A DNA stretch of 64,000 nucleotides from Siphonodentalium dalli (lineage: Eukaryota; Mollusca; Scaphopoda; Gadilida; Siphonodentaliidae). Shown in pieces: positions 24,901 through 32,404 of this stretch; the stretch's first letter is position 1; each line of letters begins with the position of its first letter. The DNA is taken from assembly GCA_032622095.1 (NCBI GenBank), contig CP136069.1, positions 84,404,958 through 84,468,957 of the forward strand, read 5' to 3'. Position numbers and translations under genes: made by a program. The notes under the pieces are model-generated. The model saw only the letters and a list, made by a program, of their open reading frames with translations, was not told the origin of the DNA and searched no databases.

Positions 24901-26462
24901 TGCTTGCAGTGGTAGCAGAAATATGTCCCACAGCCAGCCCTCTCACATCGTAACTTTGGACACCCAGCACAACCTGAAGCGATGACTGCGTACCTGCAAA
25001 AAAAATACAGTAATTGCCCTAAATAATCGACTCCTTAACTACAGCAGAATTATGGGTAATTTTTCAGGATTTAGTCGGAAATATGGCTTGTTGCCATTCA
25101 TTGGAAAGCTCTGTGAGAGGCAACAAGCCATATTTAAGACTAAATCCTGAAAAATTACCCATACATTGTAATTCTGCTGTGGTTAAGGAGTCGATTATTT
25201 AGGGCATTAAAATAGGTTTGTTCACGTTATTAACACTTTCTACACGAAATGGATTCTCCTATTCATTTATAAAAGTATACATTGGAACAACCTGTTATTC
25301 GAATGGAGCGATGCTCAGGTTATAAAAGCAGACGACAGACATACGAAAATATAATACAAGAGCAGAATGATTCATATCAATTCGTGTTCAGATAATAAGT
25401 TCAACAAATGACCCATGGTCTGAACATTTCCTATGGAAACTATTCGTCAATGAGTATTTGGTATAACCAGGACTAAATACACAGATTTGAATGTTAATAT
25501 TGTATTTTATTACACGCCTGATTCTTGTAAACACGCACAGTTCCACAATCTAAGCCCATGTCTTTTCCATTTCGTTCCACACACGATGTGGACATCACAC
25601 AACATAATGATATTCACATTGACAATGAAATAGGAACTTTAAAATAAAAGTATCATCACACATGAAAAAATCGGAAAATACCATGGAATAATTCTTTATC
25701 AGAAATAATCAGCCAGGAGGGGTCGGTCAGACACAGAACTGCACATGTATGTTTATGAAATTTGTGATTGTGGAAGGATATCACTTAAGACCGAACATGA
25801 CCAACTCACCAGCAATCCGGAGCAGGACACCACCTGGCATCAGGATCAAGAACCAGAACTCTTCTAACCATAAAGTTCTCATATTTCTGTAATAGCACTT
25901 TGTCGTTCAATATCCTCTCTATATCACATGGGTGAAGTCTCTCCATACATTCTGGACAAGACAAGTTGACCCGGCTTTCCGTTATTTCAATTTTTAAATA
26001 CTGTCGCAAGCAATCAATACATGCTCGATGATTGCAGGATGTCAATTCGGGAAAGCATTCTATGCTACTTTCAGAAAGACACAAAGGGCATTCTCTGATA
26101 ATGCCAGATGCAGTAGGAGATGGAGAGCGGTAACTTAATTCAGAGAATGAAATAGCTTGAGACGGCACCCGCTCGGGTGGAACTGAAAAGCTGACTTCGT
26201 TCCTTAAGCCTGGAGCATTAATCACAACCTCGGATCTGGCTGGAAGGGTATTTACACTAACTTCTGATCTCCCAGATAGGACATTCACACTCAGTTCTGA
26301 TTTTCCTGATTCTGAGTCCAAACTTCCAAATGACTTAGCTCTCGAATGACGTAAATAGAAAAGACGCCTCAAAGAAAATCTTGGTGGTTTATGTTCAGAT
26401 GCTTTCGATATGGTTGAAGTCATAGAAACTGCCTCACTATCTTTTCTCTTTGATTTCTTCAT
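3357..26462 (-). CDS. RNF19: RNF19A/RNF19B-like RBR E3 ubiquitin ligase, nine coding exons
   Basis: Joined CDS on the minus strand: 26462-25810, 24993-24800, 19809-19665, 16653-16491, 12392-12284, 7057-6905, 6511-6268, 5328-5134, 3987-3357. The total is 2487 nt, or 828 residues plus stop, close to human RNF19A (about 838). Phase is consistent across all eight GT-AG introns. RING1 spans residues 125-172, IBR 212-257 and RING2 289-328, with the catalytic Cys at 304 in DGSCNH. Two hydrophobic segments lie near 353-382 and 400-440. Family role: membrane-anchored RING-between-RING ligase that accepts ubiquitin from an E2 on the RING2 cysteine before passing it to substrate. Conserved tail blocks SLSASGS, LEVQVDV and [13 protein letters not shown] match vertebrate RNF19. 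I cannot tell whether it is closer to RNF19A or RNF19B; an invertebrate may have a single ancestor of both. No disabling change was seen. Confidence 0.96.
4555..4650 (-). repeat. tRNA-derived SINE-like sequence
   Basis: The minus strand has a box A-like TGGCCGTATGG and a good box B, GGTTCGAATCC, with tRNA-like sequence between. The T stem and anticodon stem do not pair properly, so a functional tRNA is unlikely. It lies in RNF19 intron 8. Confidence 0.5.
4864..5126. mobile_element. TTAA-flanked MITE in RNF19 intron 8
   Basis: TTAA at 4864-4867 and 5123-5126 flank ends CCCTTTCATGACGGGAGCT and (as complement) TCCTTCCATGACGGGAGCT. Two hairpins (4912-4982, 5010-5078) of the GCATTCTCTTATATAT family lie inside. 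A TTAA duplication with CCC ends suggests the piggyBac superfamily. The right edge is 2 nt beyond the GTGAGA donor of exon 8. Confidence 0.8.
5134..5328 (-). CDS. RNF19: RNF19 exon 8: LEVQVDV / [13 protein letters not shown] block
   Basis: This exon of 195 nt encodes residues 554-618 plus two bases of R619. It opens with LEVQVDV (human RLEVQADV) and ends with [13 protein letters not shown] (human SDNASTKAMAGSI). A seven-residue motif SIGEKSV occurs twice in tandem in between. The acceptor is TTTGGCAG ending at 5329 and the donor GTGAGA begins at 5133. A TTAA-flanked element starts only seven bases into the following intron. Confidence 0.92.
5767..6190. repeat. TTAACCCTTT-type repeat remnants in intron 7
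   Basis: TTAACCCTTTGACGAGTAAA at 5768 begins a stretch with ACGACATATATGTCGT palindromes (5785-5850), and AATAAAGGGTTAA closes near 6184. These look like ends of one or two TTAA-type elements; pairing of the ends is not certain. Confidence 0.4.
6268..6511 (-). CDS. RNF19: RNF19 exon 7: conserved serine-rich cytoplasmic block
   Basis: This exon of 244 nt encodes residues 473-553 plus two bases of K554. It contains [14 protein letters not shown], then [19 protein letters not shown], then [18 protein letters not shown]. Human RNF19A has SLSASGSHMDRIGAIRD and a similar Ala/Gly/Ser segment. The acceptor is TATTTTTAG ending at 6512 and the donor GTATGA begins at 6267. No enzymatic motif is present; it is the family's conserved tail of undetermined function. 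Confidence 0.92.
6905..7057 (-). CDS. RNF19: RNF19 exon 6: second membrane segment and Cys-Gly-rich loop
   Basis: This exon of 153 nt encodes residues 422-472 plus one base of codon 473. It carries [19 protein letters not shown], then [21 protein letters not shown]. The [19 protein letters not shown] block is almost invariant in RNF19 proteins. The acceptor is ACATTTCAG ending at 7058 and the donor GTAACT begins at 6904. With exon 5 it completes the second hydrophobic segment (about 400-440). Confidence 0.95.
7870..8160. mobile_element. T-rich tract plus pearl-like fragment
   Basis: A long T/A tract (7889-7965) is followed by GACAGACAGACGGATGGATG (8060-8080) and a degenerate terminal hairpin ending ATGGTATGGGTAAACATAAA (8125-8145). 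This is the same family as the two minus-strand copies at 59.6-60.2 kb. It lies in RNF19 intron 5. Confidence 0.5.
8273..9059. mobile_element. TA-flanked inverted-repeat element with GCGCGAATT motifs
   Basis: TA at 8271-8272 and 9060-9061 flank ends CCATACTCGCATTATATTCG and (as complement) CCTTACTCATATTTAAATTC, both followed by CGC(A/G)CAGTACTATTTTTCGC. GCGCGAATT is repeated near both ends, in contrast to the CpG-poor surroundings. The TA duplication suggests a mariner-type MITE. It lies in RNF19 intron 5. Confidence 0.6.
9515..11071. mobile_element. TTAA-flanked 1.55-kb element with internal 378-bp tandem repeat
   Basis: TTAA at 9515-9518 and 11068-11071; the ends are CCCTTTGAACCAGACTGG and (as complement) CCCTTTGAACCCTGGCTCC. 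Inside, units starting ACCATTTGAACAT (10203), ACCATTTGAACAT (10581) and ACCACTTGAACAT (10960) are 378-379 bp apart. A GCCGCAAAAGCGGC hairpin lies at 9537. It shares its right TTAA with a second, oppositely oriented copy. Confidence 0.65.
11072..11300. mobile_element. Partial inverted copy of the 9.5-11.1 kb element
   Basis: From the shared TTAA the sequence mirrors the left copy for about 110 bp. It then jumps to sequence matching 9530-9640 in reverse (GTGGTTATAACATG, GCCGCTTTTGCGGC). The middle, with the 378-bp units, is missing here. Confidence 0.6.
12284..12392 (-). CDS. RNF19: RNF19 exon 5: loop and start of second membrane segment
   Basis: This exon of 109 nt encodes residues 386-421 plus one base of G422. 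It reads [20 protein letters not shown] and continues into a hydrophobic run ending LAGLAVG. Human RNF19A has KHKRNLAIAGG and SPVVAAVTVGIG at the same place. The acceptor is TTGTTTCAG ending at 12393 and the donor is GTGAGT at 12283. This exon is too short to be found by length alone and rests on homology plus perfect phase with exons 4 and 6. Confidence 0.92.
12393..14967. other. RNF19 intron 4, proximal part: diverged repeats, no gene seen
   Basis: Holds a 150-bp diverged tandem pair (ACCATCACCATTCAATC at 13098 and 13252) and repeated TGGCCAAA motifs near 12537-12600 and 13438. At 13975-14128 (minus) there is a tRNA-like stretch with box A TGGCCTTGTGGTTAGAG, probably a decayed SINE. A run resembling hAT-type ends (CAGGGTTGGTGATTTG) starts at 14132. 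None has a clean partner end. Confidence 0.45.
14968..15849. mobile_element. Non-autonomous hAT element, 882 bp, in RNF19 intron 4
   Basis: The ends CAGGGACCAGCCTAGA and (as complement) CAGGGACCAGCCGAGA are flanked by an identical 8-bp duplication CCTATCAA (14960-14967 and 15850-15857). Sub-terminal CTTCGCCCTA/CTTCGCCCGA and AATAAGGCGAAG motifs are repeated at both ends. No transposase-like frame. An 8-bp duplication and CAGGG ends are diagnostic of hAT. Confidence 0.88.
16491..16653 (-). CDS. RNF19: RNF19 exon 4: end of RBR and first membrane segment
   Basis: This exon of 163 nt encodes residues 331-385. It begins with [12 protein letters not shown] and a basic RKKK stretch, then a hydrophobic Gly/Ala/Ile-rich helix (about 353-382) ending in VGRK. 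This is the first of the two membrane segments that anchor RNF19 proteins. The acceptor is a T-run plus TAG ending at 16654, and the donor GTAAGA starts at 16490. The exon ends exactly on a codon boundary, so intron 4 is phase 0. Confidence 0.95.
16763..16990. mobile_element. Degenerate TTAA/hairpin MITE in RNF19 intron 3
   Basis: It has the same left end (CAACCCTTTCATAAAGGGAGCT) and right end (AAGGGGTTAA) as the intron 8 element, with one good hairpin (16811-16880) and one decayed one. It is older than the intron 8 copy, judging by mismatches. Confidence 0.65.
17220..17590 (+). mobile_element. Pearl-like element, GGTGAGCT family
   Basis: Core blocks TTTGAACAAATCTGAA, ACCAAATATGAACC and AGAATTACTATGGAGG are repeated, followed by GATGGATGGACGGACAG and then ...GACTATAGCT, and finally CGTCTCAGGTGAGCT. 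Other copies: 18030-18490, 37620-38004, 41060-41362, and parts at 36180-36500 and 39560-39710. It lies in RNF19 intron 3 (transcribed antisense). Confidence 0.6.
18030..18492 (+). mobile_element. Pearl-like element, GGTGAGCT family, with terminal hairpin
   Basis: Two core repeats with TTTGAACAAATCTGAA are followed by GATGGACGGATGACGGACG. The 3' end folds: TAGCTCCACCGGAGAC, loop TTC, GTCTCAGGTGAGCTA, then AAAA. A 3' hairpin close to a CTAA end is compatible with a Helitron-type terminus. Confidence 0.65.
19323..19557. mobile_element. TTAA-flanked MITE, CCCTTTCTTTACTAAAT family
   Basis: TTAA at 19323-19326 and 19554-19557; the ends are CCATTTCTAAACCAAATGG and (as complement) CCCTTTCTTTACTAAATAC. 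Relatives are seen at 140-480, 4240-4280, 19600-19645 and 25235-25470. It lies about 100 bp from exon 3. Confidence 0.55.
19665..19809 (-). CDS. RNF19: RNF19 exon 3: RING2 (Rcat) with catalytic cysteine
   Basis: This exon of 145 nt encodes residues 283-330 and two bases of S331. It contains DDIKPCPRC, then [15 protein letters not shown], then [16 protein letters not shown]. Zinc ligands C289, C292, C309, C312, C317 and C320 are visible. C304 in GSCNH sits at the position of the thioester-forming cysteine of RBR ligases. The acceptor is TTTTTTTTGCAG ending at 19810 and the donor GTATCA begins at 19664. The block is nearly identical to vertebrate RNF19A/B, so the enzyme is expected to be catalytically competent. 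Confidence 0.96.
19860..20600 (+). repeat. Diverged monomers of the GCCATGTTTTT satellite family
   Basis: The unit starts with CTGTAGCTCAACTTGGAAGG (19860) and contains several AAAATCCAAGATGG...CATGTTTTT blocks, more diverged than those at 23-24.3 kb. This may be the old left part of the same element, whose right end (AAGTTGAGCTAATAA) is at 24300. Confidence 0.5.
20708..21703. mobile_element. hAT-like element, 996 bp, no clean target duplication
   Basis: The ends CAGGGCCTGACCCAG and (as complement) CAGGGCCTGATCCAGG, each followed further in by TTTGGGGACA, are hAT-like. The flanks AATGAAAG and GAAAGTGT do not match as an 8-bp duplication, so the flank has been rearranged or the ends are from different copies. 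It interrupts the satellite-like repeats of RNF19 intron 2. Confidence 0.6.
22291..22427. mobile_element. Short MITE with perfect 34-bp inverted repeats
   Basis: Arms 22291-22324 and 22394-22427 begin GGGGATAACAGTGTGGTGTT and are perfect complements. A diverged half copy starts near 22749 (CGGTGTGGTGTTTTGT). The central part has CGCTCGTGCAACAGTATGGC, also found inverted at 20680 and 23015. Confidence 0.7.
23037..24305 (+). repeat. Tandem array with three-monomer higher-order repeat (about 475 bp)
   Basis: Monomers start ACTCG at 23037, 23191, 23353, 23510, 23664, 23829, 23992 and 24148 (spacing 154-165 bp). Three monomer types alternate B-A-C-B-A-C-B-A: B carries CCAATGGATT...TTTGAA and GGCCACCAG; A carries CAACATTCATGAC and AAGATTAGACC; C carries CATTGTTAACATCC and AAGCGACG. 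Same-type distances are 473-484 bp. The array ends in GACGGACACACGGATGACGG and a hairpin (TAGCTCAAACTTAC ... GTAAGTTGAGCTA). Confidence 0.85.
24800..24993 (-). CDS. RNF19: RNF19 exon 2: IBR domain
   Basis: This exon of 194 nt encodes residues 218-282 plus the first base of K283. With exon 1 it completes the IBR: C212, C217, C234, C239, C244, C247, H252 and C257, followed by the family-typical [14 protein letters not shown]. The acceptor is TTTTTTTTGCAG ending at 24994 and the donor is GTATGT at 24799. The junction codon reads TG+G, giving Trp where vertebrate RNF19 has Gly in the CGYAVIA block. A foldback element begins only about 15 nt upstream of the acceptor. The exon contains no ATG-led open frame of useful length and is recognised by homology and splice sites. 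Confidence 0.93.
25008..25212. mobile_element. Foldback MITE (CAGTAATGCTCTAATTAATC family) in RNF19 intron 1
   Basis: Long inverted arms contain ATCGACTCCTTAACTACAGC and AATCCTGAAAAATTACCCAT. The left end TA|CAGTAATTGCCC matches the family; the right end is degraded. Full copies are at 39719-39882 and 51704-51913. TA flanks suggest Tc1/mariner mobilisation. Confidence 0.8.
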
Positions 26463-26471
26463 CCTTAAAAT
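25810..26471 (-). CDS. RNF19: RNF19 first coding exon: N-terminal linker and RING1
   Basis: The coding part is 26462-25810 (residues 1-217 plus two bases of codon 218). The chosen start is ATG at 26462-26460, giving [13 protein letters not shown] pyrimidine tract followed by CAG just upstream, ending at 26472, looks like a splice acceptor, so the ATG would sit 9 nt into this exon with the 5' UTR on an earlier, unseen exon. An upstream in-frame ATG would read through that tract and is less likely. A basic segment (about 3-40) precedes four 11-residue repeats (55-98). RING1 ligands visible are C125, C128, C143, H145, C148, C151, C169 and C172. The [11 protein letters not shown] and RWCPAPDC blocks are typical of RNF19. 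The donor is GTGAGT at 25809. Confidence 0.95.
26169..26300 (-). repeat. In-frame 33-bp repeat x4 in RNF19 exon 1
   Basis: Residues 55-98 consist of four consecutive 11-residue units: [33 protein letters not shown] and [11 protein letters not shown]. Each begins S/N-E-L/V and ends in Arg. At DNA level this is four units of 33 bp, diverged but with exact length and phase. The region lies between the basic N-terminus and RING1, which is a poorly conserved low-complexity linker in vertebrate RNF19 proteins. Confidence 0.85.
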
Positions 26472-26504
26472 CTGGAGAAAAAAATATTTAACATTTATAG
26501 GCAA

Positions 26505-28989
26505 TTAATAGCACAACGAATAACATACTCAGGATCAAAATAACCATAACCATCACCAAGTACATATATTTACACCCCTAGGCCTAGGTTCATTAACTTA
26601 GAACTAATGATTGGAAATTTTCAGAAAAACAGTTGCAACACATTAGTGATGAGCTGAAAAGGAAAAATCCTCTTTGACCGATTTCCGAATATCTAGAGAC
26701 ACAATAGGCTGATGCCCAGTTTTGCTTAAACAGTTTATATATACTTTCTACAGGTATCTAATGATGTTGTTCATCAATAATGGGCTTTGTTTATGTCTTG
26801 TTTATGCTTTGTTCCTCACATGTTATGAATTGATATTGAATTTTGTCATGTCCTGTTGTAATATGCATAAAATCATCTTTTGAAACAAATAAAACGCATA
26901 AAATCGACAATCGCTTATGAACTGATTGAAAATAAGATACTGGTTTCACACGCTTAACACACATGACAGAGCAACAGTGAATGAATATACTGTCAGGGCG
27001 AGTAATACATTCAACGACGGGTAAGTCGTATGATATTGCCCTGAAATAATCGTATAAAAATTGCCAGCTGTGACAAGCTGTAGCTTTTTACTGACAAATA
27101 TATAAGCCACAGCTGGCAACAGCCAATTACACATCCATGTCATGACACTCAACCCCATCTAAAGTTACCACTTGTAGTACATGTACCAGTAGTAATACAT
27201 GTACTGTTATTGGTACTGGTAGATATCGAAAACTGGATGTCATTGACTTAGAATTCAATTACAGTTATTGGACACTCAAGTACCAGCAAATGGGTGAATA
27301 TTTGAAAAGTGTACAATTTGATGTTACGACCATTGGTCCTATAATTACAGAAGTGTGTGCAACAGGAGAAAACCAAATAATAATTTTTTCTAGGTACCAT
27401 GATAATTAGGATGATATTCAGGCAAAAAAACTGAACCAAAGTCTGAGCTGTTGGATTTTTACAGAGCCAACATGAGTCCATGTCATCAATTTCTGAATGT
27501 TACTTTTCTACATTGAACAGTATAGACTATATTTTTTCCCCGAAGAGATCAGATAAATCTCACATATTCAATCCTATTTGAGTCCATGAAACTTGAACAA
27601 AACGACTATAACTGGAAGATGGACTTTCTTCATTCAAACTTGAAAATATAGATCTCATTGCTCCTGTTATCAATTGCTATGTCACTCCTGTTACCAAGAG
27701 TATAACAAGGTATTATATGAGTGTGTACAGTAGCTTTTTCGAGAAACCTGCCACCAGAGGGAAGGTCACCAAATAGGTAATCCAAACAAAAGTCAAAATA
27801 GCGGTGGTTTGAAATCATTTATGCATACCGGAGCACATTAATGAACAAATGAGGCAAGTAGGTTAATTGTAAGTCACTCCTGTTACCGCAATATCATTTC
27901 TTTCATCATGTTCGATGTTTCAGAAATATGTTTTTCATATTCTAGAATGAGTCTTTTATGCAAATCATAAGTGTTTAGTTTTCAAATCCATATACATTTT
28001 TAGAAATTTGTCATTAACTGCCATATCTGTCACTCCTGTTACTGTCACTCCTGTTACTTTTTTGGTAACAGGAGTGACAGTAACAGGTGCAATAGATATG
28101 TGCAATGCACATTTATTGCCAACAACCCTTTGATTAGCCAGTTCTTGTCAATGAAGATGACCACAAGTCAGTAGTCATAACTTTTCATCACAAGAAGGAA
28201 ATTCAATATAATCCATTTGAAAAAAAAAGGAAGTAATAAATATATGTTTTATATTTGTTGTTTGATATCATGCAACTCCCCCACCCCCATTCAGGCAGTG
28301 GTCAACTTCCATTAAATTTGCCACATAAAATACCAGAAATTTATAGCACAGTTCTGTTCAAAATAAAGACCATAAATTGAAGTCTTGTGTTATACAGCTT
28401 CTAGCTATGTCTTAATTAAATAAAAAAGTCGCATGTGACCTACTAGTATTGAAGAGTCGAATGGATATGAATGATTTGGTATTCCGGTTTGATTTTGTAC
28501 TATATTTCCAACAAGAGTCACATCAGAGATGCAGGGACTAGTCTTGGTGGCTACAGCAAAATCTTTTGATATTTATTCCAAGTTATCCCACACCAACAAG
28601 CAAAACAGTTGCATACCTTTTCTTAACTCTCAATATAAACCACAGACAGATCAATTTATACAGGGTGAATTGTGAAAACCCAAACCTATTCTTTATCTGA
28701 ATCAGCCTATGAGTTGTATCCATCTGTTGACGCCCTCCAGTCGAGTGCCAGCCAGAGTGTTGACCTGGCCAAACATAGTTAGAGTTTTTACTGAAGATGA
28801 TCACATACAAAAGCAAGATTCTTGAGTGATATAACATTATTGTGTACCAAAATTCACCGTATATGGCAACATTGTGAAAACCAGGAGGGTCATTCCTGTT
28901 ACCAAAATGTCACTCCTGTTACCAATGTCACTCCTGTTACCAGTGCATATCTATATTTTATTAAAAAAAAACTCATCCAAAGAAAACAG
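26505..28989. other. No gene seen; repeated GTCACTCCTGTTACC motifs
   Basis: This is the expected location of an RNF19 5' UTR exon and promoter, but neither was recognised. The 15-base motif GTCACTCCTGTTACC or a one-base variant occurs at 27681, 27873, 28029, 28044, 28065 (inverted), 28889, 28909 and 28927. A plus-strand frame at 28660-28785 (ESAYELYPSVDALQSSASQ) has coding-like composition but no known match. Confidence 0.5.
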
Positions 28990-31900
28990 TTATTATACTT
29001 CCATATTTTAATATGGAAGTATATTGTTATTCAATTTATTATTTTTTTCCATTATTATTATTCTTAGCAATTTTGTAACTCTTATATCTCTGGAAGTACA
29101 ATATATAGAGATCTGGAATTTCGTACGTATATAGACCTATAATAATTCTAGGTCAATAGACTATATAGGATATTGTCCGCGCTTGATTTTCAGAGTTATC
29201 TCCCCTTTTGTGAACAAATGGGTTTGCTGTATCTCGAAAAATATGAGCAGCAGAGACTCCAAATTTGGACCATATGTACAACTCAGTATGCCCTATTGGG
29301 TGAATGCATTACAATTTATGTCCGCGCTTTCGCCACAGAGTTGTCGCCCATGGTTAGCAAAACTCGATTTATTTCATATCCTGTGTCTGGCTATGGCATG
29401 CAGGATATCCAAATTTGAGAGCATCTATGCAGTTAATCATTAGCAACTTGATACGAAAAAAAGTTTTGAACAGGGACGAACTTATATTTTTGGGGTTTAG
29501 GTGGGGGCAAAATTTTCGCAAATTTTTTTTGCGATGATTTCAACTATTTTTACTGTCGTGTATCTATAGGACGTACTAATGATCCTCCTGAAAGAATTTT
29601 GTAAATCGGTTGAGAAATGTCCAAGTTACAGACCATCGAAAATTGTATTCATACATCAATTGAGGAGAAAGTGCTTATGACTATCTCCTCCTAGACAACG
29701 CATATAAACTGGATTTGGTTTATGTGAGTGTGTTGTCCATAGAAAGAAGATGAAATGGTGAAATTTTGACCAAGATCCAATGAAATTTGTCCGCACTAGG
29801 GAAGGGGTCAAAATTTGTCATTTTTTTATTGTCTCCGATTTGAACCAAAATTGTTGTGAAGTATCTATAATATGTACTGAGGGCCATTATGAGTGAATTT
29901 TGTGAATCGGTTGACAAATGTAGAAAGTGTGGCCACTTCATTCTTATCAAGTTTACAGAAGATGCACTGTGGATTTAAATTCCTTCAACCAATCGTCACG
30001 TTTTTGGTGTCATCCGATGGGGAATTTCTAGTACTTCTAAACGATTACCCACTTGCCGTATTATGTCGATAGAGGCCAGAGATATTCGAAAAGTATGTAC
30101 TGAACAACATACATATTGGCCTACATAGTAAAATATCGCCACAATACCTTACCAGAACCCTGCTAAATAATAAAGGGGCATCGCATACGAACACAATGAC
30201 GCAAAAATTAGCTCGATATCTCGAAAATTGGCCGATATATGGCGACTTTTCTATCCACGTCACCAAATTTCGAGGCATGGGTGGAGGTCACACCAGAACG
30301 TTCCAACTGAACACAGAAATGTCAATAAACCATAATATCGACATACCAATCAATTTCGCGCGATTCCCTTATTATACTTCCATATTTTAATATGGAAGTA
30401 TATTGTTATTCAATTTATTATTTTTTTCCATTATTATTATTCTTAGCAATTTTGTAACTCTTATATCTCTGGAAGTACAATATATAGAGATCTGGAATTT
30501 TGTACGTATATAGACCTATAATAATTCTAGGTCAATAGACTATATAGGATATTGTCCGCGCTTGATTTTCAGAGTTATCTCCCCTTTTGTGAACAAATGG
30601 GTTTGCTGTATCTCGAAAAATATGAGCAGCAGAGACTCCAAATTTGGACCATATGTACAACTCAGTATGCCCTATTGGGTGAATGCATTACAATTTATGT
30701 CCGCGCTTTCGCCACAGAGTTGTCGCCCATGGTTAGCAAAACTCGATTTATTTCATATCCTGTGTCTGGCTATGGCATGCAGGATATCCAAATTTGAGAG
30801 CTTCTATGCAGTTAATCATTAGCAACTTGATACGAAAAAAAGTTTTGAACAGGGACGAACTTATATTTTTGGGGTTTAGGTGGGAGCAAAATTTTCGCAA
30901 ATTTTTTTTGCGATGATTTCAACTATTTTTACTGTCGTGTATCTATAGGACGTACTAATGGTCCTCCTGAAAGAATTTTGTAAATCGGTTGAGAAATGTC
31001 CAAGTTACAGACCATCGAAAATTGTATTCATACATCAATTGAGGAGAAAGTGCTTATGACTCTATCTCCTCCTAGACGACGCATATAAACTGGATTTGGT
31101 TTATGTGAGTGTGTTGTCCATAGAGAGAAGATGAAATGGTGAAATTTTGACCAAGATCCAATGAAATTTGTCCGCACTAGGGAAGGGGTCAAAATTTGTC
31201 ATTTTTTTATTGTCTCCGATTTGAACCAAAATTGTTGTGAAGTATCTATAATATGTACTGAGGGCCATTATGAGTGAATTTTGTGAATCGGTTGACAAAT
31301 GTAGAAAGTGTGGCCACTTCATTCTTATCAAGTTTACAGAAGATGCACTGTGGATTTAAATTCCTTCAACCAATCGTCACGTTTTTGGTGTCATCCGATG
31401 GGGAATTTCTAGTACTTCTAAACGATTACCCACTTGCCGTATTATGTCGATAGAGGCCAGAGATATTCGAAAAGTATGTACTGAACAACATACATATTGG
31501 CCTACATAGTAAAATATCGCCACAATACCTTACCAGAACCCTGCTAAATAATAAAGGGGCATCGCATACGAACACAATGACGCAAAAATTAGCTCGATAT
31601 CTCGAAAATTGGCCGATATATGGCGACTTTTCTATCCACGTCACCAAATTTCGAGGCATGGGTGGAGGTCACACCAGAACGTTCCAACTGAACACAGAAA
31701 TGTCAATAAACCATAATATCGACATACCAATCAATTTCGTGCGATTCCCTTATTATACTTCCATATTTTAATATGGAAGTATATTGTTATTCAATTTATT
31801 ATTTTTTTCCATTATTATTATTCTTAGCAATTTTGTAACTCTTATATCTCTGGAAGTACAATATATAGAGATCTGGAATTTCGTACGTATATAGACCTAT

Positions 31901-32404
31901 AATAATTCTAGGTCAATAGACTATATAGGATATTGTCCGCGCTTGATTTTCAGAGTTATCTCCCCTTTTGTGAACAAATGGGTTTGCTGTATCTCGAAAA
32001 ATATGAGCAGCAGAGACTCCAAATTTGGACCATATGTACAACTCAGTATGCCCTATTGGGTGAATGCATTACAATTTATGTCCGCGCTTTCGCCACAGAG
32101 TTGTCGCCCATGGTTAGCAAAACTCGATTTATTTCATATCCTGTGTCTGGCTATGGCATGCAGGATATCCAAATTTGAGAGCTTCTATGCAGTTAATCAT
32201 TAGCAACTTGATACGAAAACAAGTTTTGAACAGGGACGAACTTATATTTTTGGGGTTTAGGTGGGGGCAAAATTTTCGCAAATTTTTTTTGCGATAATTT
32301 CAACTATTTTTACTGTCGTGTATCTATAGGACGTACTAATGATCCTCCTGAAAGAATTTTGTAAATCGGTTGAGAAATGTCCAAGTTACAGACCATCGAA
32401 AATT
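28990..32404. repeat. Head-to-tail tandem array of a 1.38-kb unit (2.5 copies)
   Basis: Unit starts are 28990, 30369 and 31750 (lengths 1379 and 1381); the third copy stops after 655 bp at 32404. Copies differ at only scattered bases. Each begins with a hairpin (first copy 28994-29006/29011-29023: TATACTTCCATAT, loop TTTA, ATATGGAAGTATA). Each also has two diverged internal blocks about 300 bp apart (GTGTATCTATAGGACGTACT; GAAGTATCTATAATATGTAC). Open frames of 64-86 codons recur because the DNA does; no recognisable protein. Confidence 0.92.

Noticed and set aside
26462-26504. Upstream in-frame ATG of RNF19 at 26504
   Set aside because: The extra 14 codons run through a pyrimidine tract ending in CAG, which looks like a splice acceptor; the ATG at 26462 is followed by a more protein-like sequence.
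26946-27158. Hydrophobic 70-codon frame as a membrane protein
   Set aside because: It overlaps an AT-rich region with an imperfect palindrome (GCCAGCTGTGAC / GCCACAGCTGGC) and has no family signature.
29173-32203. Recurring 81- and 86-codon frames in the 1.38-kb array as genes
   Set aside because: They are repeated only because the DNA is repeated, overlap one another in different frames, and show no known domain.
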